From: Christiangramia aestuarii
GTDB taxonomy: Bacteria; Bacteroidota; Bacteroidia; Flavobacteriales; Flavobacteriaceae
Reading direction: 5' to 3'
Assembly: GCF_009735585.1 (NCBI RefSeq)
Contig: NZ_VJVW01000002.1
Coordinates: 574,209-638,208 of the forward strand
Length of the DNA: 64,000 nt
Under the pieces are notes generated by a model. It did no database searches and had not been told where the DNA came from. It worked only from the letters and a program-made list of their open reading frames with translations. How positions within the stretch are numbered: the first letter of the stretch is position 1; every line of letters starts with the position of its first letter. The translations under genes and the position numbers were made by a program. Shown here one piece after another: positions 60,372 to 64,000 of this stretch.

Positions 60372-60925
60372 TTTGTTATGATTTGAAATTCTGCATTCAC
60401 GCTTACCTCTATAACCTCAGCAATATTTTCCCAAAGAATTTTCGGAATCTTAATATCATGGTCCTTACAGGCAACATCGAACTGGGATTCCAGTTTCAAA
60501 GCCTTGCCATTGTTCTTGACGGTAATTCGAACAGGTATATCCCGGGGCCTGCTAACCCCGTGCACACTAAAATCTCCCTTGAAGACCACTTCCTGAGGCG
60601 TACTGGAATCGAGATCGATTTTACTGTTTGCTTCACCTTTAAAAGTGGCTGCAGGATATTTTTCGCTTTCCACATAATTTTCGTTAAAATGTTCCTGCAT
60701 GAGTGACTTTTCAAATTTGAAAGACCTCATCATTACCTTAAAAGAGATCTCTCCATTGTCTGAATTTAAAACCGCGATGCCCTCCTTTGAAACTGCCTCG
60801 ATATCCTCGACTGGTGCAGAGGAAAAAAACCTGATCTCTGCACTGGTGGTCTGGTAGAATTGAGCATTTACCGGAGTTGTGTTCCAGTAGAGAAAGGTCA
60901 TTATTAGAAAATAGAAAGGCCGCAT
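60368..60925 (-). CDS. YceI-family lipid-binding periplasmic protein
   Basis: A 185-residue exported protein with a signal peptide (FYFLIMTFLYWNTTPVNA) and the YceI fold: AEIRFFSSAPVEDIEAVSKEG, VLNSDNGEISFKVMMRSFKFEKSLMQEHFNENYVESEKYPAATFKGE, and the later GDFSVHGVSRPRDIPVRITVK. YceI proteins are beta-barrels that hold isoprenoid or other long-chain lipids such as quinones. It is the first gene of an operon with a DUF5777 barrel and a Rieske lipoprotein, pointing to a shared envelope redox or lipid role. Confidence 0.9.
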   Translation of the reverse strand: MRPFYFLIMTFLYWNTTPVNAQFYQTTSAEIRFFSSAPVEDIEAVSKEGIAVLNSDNGEISFKVMMRSFKFEKSLMQEHFNENYVESEKYPAATFKGEANSKIDLDSSTPQEVVFKGDFSVHGVSRPRDIPVRITVKNNGKALKLESQFDVACKDHDIKIPKILWENIAEVIEVSVNAEFQIITK

Positions 60926-61024
60926 ATTTAATATTTACGAAAAAAATAAGGGTATAGTTTCCACCTATACCCTTATAAATTTATGTAATATTCCTTTAAA
61001 AAAGAATTTTTAAACCACTATTCC

Positions 61025-62074
61025 CTAGTTACTTACATTCTTTTCAATATAATCTGCTAAATATTCCGCATCCTTTTTTATTCCACCCAGGGTAGCAGAG
61101 CCGCGAGTATGCAGCCAGGGAAGACCTATGAAGTAAAGACCTTCGATATTACTTACCCCGCGATAATGTTCGGGATACCCATCCTTGGTAAGCTCCAGAC
61201 CTTCGATCCAGCTAAAATTAGGTCGGTAACCAGTAGCCCAGATGATATTCTTAAGGTCTTTGATTTTTTTCTTTTCGGTCACCACCAGTTCTCCTTCGGC
61301 GTTTTTGGTCTTACCTACAGGTTCTACATTATCCCGTTCCAGGATAGCCTTAACATCGGTACCAATCACCGGTTGCCTGGATTTCGAGATCTTCCTTCCC
61401 AGCCAGGTGTCTCGGCTAAAACTCAGGAAGCCCGATTTGGTAAACCACCACCACAGGGTTTTTCCTAAAATTTCCTGCGGAAGCACCTTTACATCTGTAG
61501 TTCCTGAAAAATAGACCATACGACCGTTCTCTTCAGAAACTTCATCTAGTATCTGGAAACCGCTGTCGCCCGCCCCTACCACCATGGCTTTTCCTTCTTT
61601 AAGCTGATCTGGGTTCTTGTAATAATTACTATGAATCTGGAAGATATCTTCGTCTATTTTTTTCGAAAAAGGTGGAGTGTATGGAATATGAAAAGGCCCT
61701 GTAGCAATTACCACATTCCTGGCTTTCATAATTCCTTCACTGGTCCTCAGCACGAAATGATCATCATGATGAGCAATGTTTTCTACCAGTGTATTCAGCT
61801 GTATGGGAAATTCGAACTTTTCAGCGTAATCCTTGAAATATTTCGCCACCTCAACCTTGGAAGGGTAATGGCCTTTCTCTGCCGGAAATTCCATTCCCGG
61901 CATATTATTGAATTCAGAAGGTGTAAATAAAGTAAGCGAATCCCAACGGTTAAGCCAGGAGGCGCCAATCTCAGACTCCTTATCCAGAACCAGGAAATCC
62001 TTTCCCTGTTTCCGCAGATAATAAGCCATGGCTAATCCGGCCTGTGCAGCACCCACAACGATAAAATCCAACAT
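61025..62074 (-). CDS. flavin-dependent monooxygenase-like oxidoreductase
   Basis: An FAD/NAD(P)-binding protein of about 349 residues. FAD motif IVVGAAQAGLAMAYYL (GxGxxG variant, GAAQAG), the following LDKESEIGASWLNRWDSLTLFTPSEFNNMPG, and the NADPH motif MVVGAGDSGFQILDEV, with ATGYRPNFSW near the end. This is the pattern of flavin-containing monooxygenases and related YlaL-type proteins; substrate unknown. I start at ATG 62074; the longer frame from 62092 begins inside the promoter element TACTTTTG (62090-62097). Confidence 0.85.
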   Translation of the reverse strand: MLDFIVVGAAQAGLAMAYYLRKQGKDFLVLDKESEIGASWLNRWDSLTLFTPSEFNNMPGMEFPAEKGHYPSKVEVAKYFKDYAEKFEFPIQLNTLVENIAHHDDHFVLRTSEGIMKARNVVIATGPFHIPYTPPFSKKIDEDIFQIHSNYYKNPDQLKEGKAMVVGAGDSGFQILDEVSEENGRMVYFSGTTDVKVLPQEILGKTLWWWFTKSGFLSFSRDTWLGRKISKSRQPVIGTDVKAILERDNVEPVGKTKNAEGELVVTEKKKIKDLKNIIWATGYRPNFSWIEGLELTKDGYPEHYRGVSNIEGLYFIGLPWLHTRGSATLGGIKKDAEYLADYIEKNVSN

Positions 62075-62089
62075 TCCTATTCTTTTTTG

Positions 62090-62097
62090 CAAAAGTA
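62090..62097 (-). promoter_or_regulatory. -7 element of the flavin monooxygenase promoter
   Basis: TACTTTTG on the minus strand matches the consensus; it overlaps an upstream in-frame ATG and so decides the start of the gene. The -33 element is weak. Confidence 0.5.
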
Positions 62098-62130
62098 AGG
62101 CTATTTAAAGGTTTCTGAAAATGAGAGCGT

Positions 62131-62628
62131 TTAGAATAGGAAAGCCTTGTAATTCCATACCTGGTAAAGAAATAAGATCAGGAAAGCGAAGGTGACGATG
62201 AATTCCATAAAACTTGACGCAAGTAATCCTACGAAAGATCCGAAGGCAGCCTTTCCGGCAGTCCTGGAATCACTTTTATTCATGATCTCCCCTACGAATG
62301 CCCCTAAAAACGGGCAGATGAGGATAGCGAAAGGAAAGGGCGCAAAGATACCAACGATGAGCCCGACCGTAGCCCCGATCATTCCTTTACGGCTGCCGCC
62401 AAATTTTTTAGTACCCAGGGCGGGGATCACCAGGTCCAATACATATATAAGTATAGTTACCGCCAGGGTAACGCCAAGAAATAAATAATTGATACCCACG
62501 CCGGGAATAAGATAAAATATTAAAAGTCCTATCCAGCTAAGTGGCACCCCGGGAAGCACCGGCAAAAAACTGCCCATTAGCCCCAAAATCATAAACATCC
62601 CTGCAACTATTAATAATATTATTTCCAT
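62131..62628 (-). CDS. DUF456 membrane protein
   Basis: A 165-residue small membrane protein with four to five helices and a glycine-rich motif GLMGSFLPVLPGVPLSWIGLLIFYL, then LVIPALGTKKFGGSRKGMIGATVGLIVGIFAPFPFAILICPFLGAFVGEIM, typical of DUF456. Function unknown. It is not obviously in an operon with its neighbours; the next gene upstream on the same strand lies across a divergent promoter region. Confidence 0.88.
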   Translation of the reverse strand: MEIILLIVAGMFMILGLMGSFLPVLPGVPLSWIGLLIFYLIPGVGINYLFLGVTLAVTILIYVLDLVIPALGTKKFGGSRKGMIGATVGLIVGIFAPFPFAILICPFLGAFVGEIMNKSDSRTAGKAAFGSFVGLLASSFMEFIVTFAFLILFLYQVWNYKAFLF

Positions 62629-62744
62629 TTTATTTTTATATATCTAAGCTTAATTCCTTCTCTAATAATTAAGTCAGCCTGCCAATAGCTAAGAAAGGCA
62701 TTCCACGAATATAATCAACTTCAGATCAATTTATAACTAAAATG

Positions 62745-62776
62745 TTAGTTTAAACTAATTATTTAGTTTATATTAG
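62745..62776. promoter_or_regulatory. tandem palindromic operators of the BlaI-type repressor
   Basis: TTAGTTTAAACTAA at 62745-62758 is a perfect 14-bp palindrome. An imperfect copy TTAGTTTATATTAG lies at 62763-62776, 18 bp further. Two such sites in the short space before a BlaI-type repressor gene are the usual layout for autorepression. Confidence 0.65.
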
Positions 62777-62795
62777 CTTCAAATTCATCATCAAA

Positions 62796-63161
62796 ATGAA
62801 ACAACTCACCAAAGCCGAGGAGGAGATCATGCAGATCTTATGGAAATTAAAGGAGACCAATGTTGCCGGAATCATTGAAGATATGCCGGAGCCGAAACCC
62901 GCATACAATACTGTTTCTACCATTGTAAGGATTCTGGAGAGCAAAGGTTTTGTAGATCATCGCCAGAAAGGAAAGGGATATATCTATTTCCCTGTGCTGG
63001 AGAAGGAGACCTACAGCAATCAAAGCATCAATCAATTAATGAACAATTACTTTAATGGCTCCTTTAAAAGCATGGTTTCTTTTTTTATGAAAAAGAACGA
63101 CCTGAGCACCCAGGAGCTGGAGACTATATTAAAAGAAATCGATAAAGAGGAGGAAAAATGA
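62796..63161 (+). CDS. BlaI/MecI/CopY-family repressor
   Basis: A 121-residue winged-helix repressor. The BlaI start MKQLTKAEEEIMQILWKLKETNVAGIIEDMPEPKPAYNTVSTIVRILESKGFVDHRQKGKGYIYFPVLEKETY and the C-terminal dimerisation helices fit the family. BlaI proteins are cut or displaced when the partner M56 membrane peptidase senses a signal. Two palindromic operators lie upstream. Its stop overlaps the M56 start as ATGA, so the two are translated together. Confidence 0.93.
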   Translation: MKQLTKAEEEIMQILWKLKETNVAGIIEDMPEPKPAYNTVSTIVRILESKGFVDHRQKGKGYIYFPVLEKETYSNQSINQLMNNYFNGSFKSMVSFFMKKNDLSTQELETILKEIDKEEEK

Positions 63162-64000
63162 TACTTGATTATACGATACAGGTAATATTATTTCAACTAG
63201 TATTTTTACTGGTTTTTGAGATATTTCTAAAAAAGGAAACCTATTACAATTACAACCGATTCTATCTCCTGCTCACCCCTCTAATAGCCTTAGTTTTGCC
63301 ATTATTGAAATTAGATTTCCTGGCAGAGACAGTTCCACAACAACTTAGAATGGACCTACCTGGCATAGTATTGGGAAATTTCGACCATCCGGTTCAGAAT
63401 CTTCCCGAGATTACCTTACATGCTGAAAATAATCAGATCAACTGGTGGCTGCTCACTTATTTCGGAGGTTTTGGGGTCAGCTTCGTTCTATTCCTGAGGA
63501 AGTACACCAAGCTCTCCCAAATGTTCAGGTTTAGGAAAGTTAACGAAGAAAAGGACTTCAGGATGATAGAGGTTCCAAATTCTAATATGGCTTTTACTTT
63601 TTTGAATAATATCTTCCTGGGTGACCAGCTTTCTGAAGATGAACGCAAACATATCCTATCTCACGAACTTGTACATGTAAAACAAAAGCACAGCCTGGAC
63701 CTGATCTTTTTCGAGGTCCTGAAGATCATTTTATGGTTCAATCCGCTCATTTATGTCTACCAGGCCAGGATTGCCGGGCTACATGAATTCATCGCAGATG
63801 AGGAAGTTGTAAAGAACACCGGCAAAAAAACCTATTACGAGCAGTTGCTGAATACTGCTTTTAATACTCGTGACATCTCATTTACAAATCAATTTTTCAA
63901 ACATTCATTAATCAAAAAACGAATCATTATGTTACAAAAAAACAGATCCTCAAAACTTTCAAAGTTCAAATTTCTATTAGTAATTCCTTTAATGCTCAGC
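63158..64000 (+). CDS. M56 (BlaR1/MecR1-like) membrane metallopeptidase, partial at window end
   Basis: The first 281 residues of an M56-family sensor peptidase, running off the window end. Membrane helices appear near the start (VILFQLVFLLVFEIFL, FYLLLTPLIALVLPLL, LLTYFGGFGVSFVLFL), and the zinc motif is ILSHELVHVKQKHSLD (His169, His173, with Glu170), followed by FNPLIYVYQARIAGLHEFIADEEVV, which has the third ligand region. It pairs with the BlaI repressor. The extracellular part that would define the signal lies mostly outside this window. Confidence 0.9.
   Translation, partial: MILDYTIQVILFQLVFLLVFEIFLKKETYYNYNRFYLLLTPLIALVLPLLKLDFLAETVPQQLRMDLPGIVLGNFDHPVQNLPEITLHAENNQINWWLLTYFGGFGVSFVLFLRKYTKLSQMFRFRKVNEEKDFRMIEVPNSNMAFTFLNNIFLGDQLSEDERKHILSHELVHVKQKHSLDLIFFEVLKIILWFNPLIYVYQARIAGLHEFIADEEVVKNTGKKTYYEQLLNTAFNTRDISFTNQFFKHSLIKKRIIMLQKNRSSKLSKFKFLLVIPLMLS

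Noticed and set aside
1..64000. CRISPR arrays, insertion sequences, prophage or defence islands
   Set aside because: I saw no regularly spaced direct repeats, transposase or integrase genes, or nuclease/toxin cassettes; the content is housekeeping and envelope genes.

Overview
The window is ordinary chromosomal DNA of a marine-type member of the Bacteroidota, most likely family Flavobacteriaceae. Gene content and neighbourhoods resemble what I know of Gramella/Christiangramia, but I could not run a search to fix the genus. The lineage call rests on promoters of the Bacteroidota form (TTTG, 19-21 nt, TAnnTTTG) ahead of several genes, very few Shine-Dalgarno sites, lipoproteins with an acidic run after the lipid cysteine, type IX secretion parts (a PorT-like barrel and a type A sorting domain), DUF families typical of the phylum (DUF4271, DUF4296, DUF5686, DUF5777), and the order rplM-rpsI-rpsB-tsf. 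Nearly all DNA is coding. I saw no insertion sequence, prophage, CRISPR array or rRNA. The only tRNA seen is tRNA-Ser(GGA).

Layout. 1-3478 (minus): a symporter, acyl-CoA synthetase and alpha/beta hydrolase operon. 3694-8136 (plus): a Tat-exported asparaginase-family hydrolase, DNA polymerase I and a DUF3124 lipoprotein. 8263-8832: a lipocalin-like lipoprotein. 9088-12066: the rplM-rpsI-rpsB-tsf ribosomal block, with structured leaders and a strong terminator just before tsf. 12162-13440: a patch of REP-like inverted repeats around a tRNA methyltransferase, followed by a glutaryl-CoA-dehydrogenase-like gene, an SRPBCC protein, a small Cys-rich ORF and a DUF3050 protein. 16225-20873 (minus): trmB, a LysE exporter, an alkyltransferase-like protein, and an iron-sulfur group (Mrp, Nfu, ferredoxin reductase, ferredoxin).

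20940-28696: a glycosyltransferase, phoR-phoB, and a divergent TonB-dependent receptor plus surface-lipoprotein pair preceded by four 11-bp-spaced repeats that look like a Pho box, then a tiny T9SS sorting-domain protein. 28781-36577: LuxE-like protein, tyrS, an SDR, DUF4296 lipoprotein, dihydroorotase, polyprenol-phosphate glycosyltransferase, DUF4271 and hemD. 36652-42907: pckA, DUF423, saccharopine dehydrogenase with an Lrp regulator, a zinc peptidase, pyrH and frr. 43010-52533: a DUF5686 outer-membrane protein, an RND/MMPL exporter, asnS, an RluA-type pseudouridine synthase, rpoN and a membrane protein.

52496-55680 (minus): PorT-like barrel and an ExbB, membrane protein, ExbD, ExbD energiser cluster. 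55748-58874: tRNA-Ser, ansA, an acyltransferase and TatD. 58989-60925: a YceI, DUF5777, Rieske lipoprotein operon. 61025-64000: a flavin monooxygenase-like protein, DUF456, and a BlaI/M56 sensor pair behind tandem palindromic operators, cut by the window end.

The points I rank highest are the putative Pho box with its receptor/lipoprotein pair, the multi-hairpin rpsB leader and rpsB/tsf attenuator, the YceI-DUF5777-Rieske operon, and two housekeeping enzymes with altered signature residues (Mrp without CxxC, dihydroorotase with QxH). I found no clear new defence or mobile system; most of the window is core genome.
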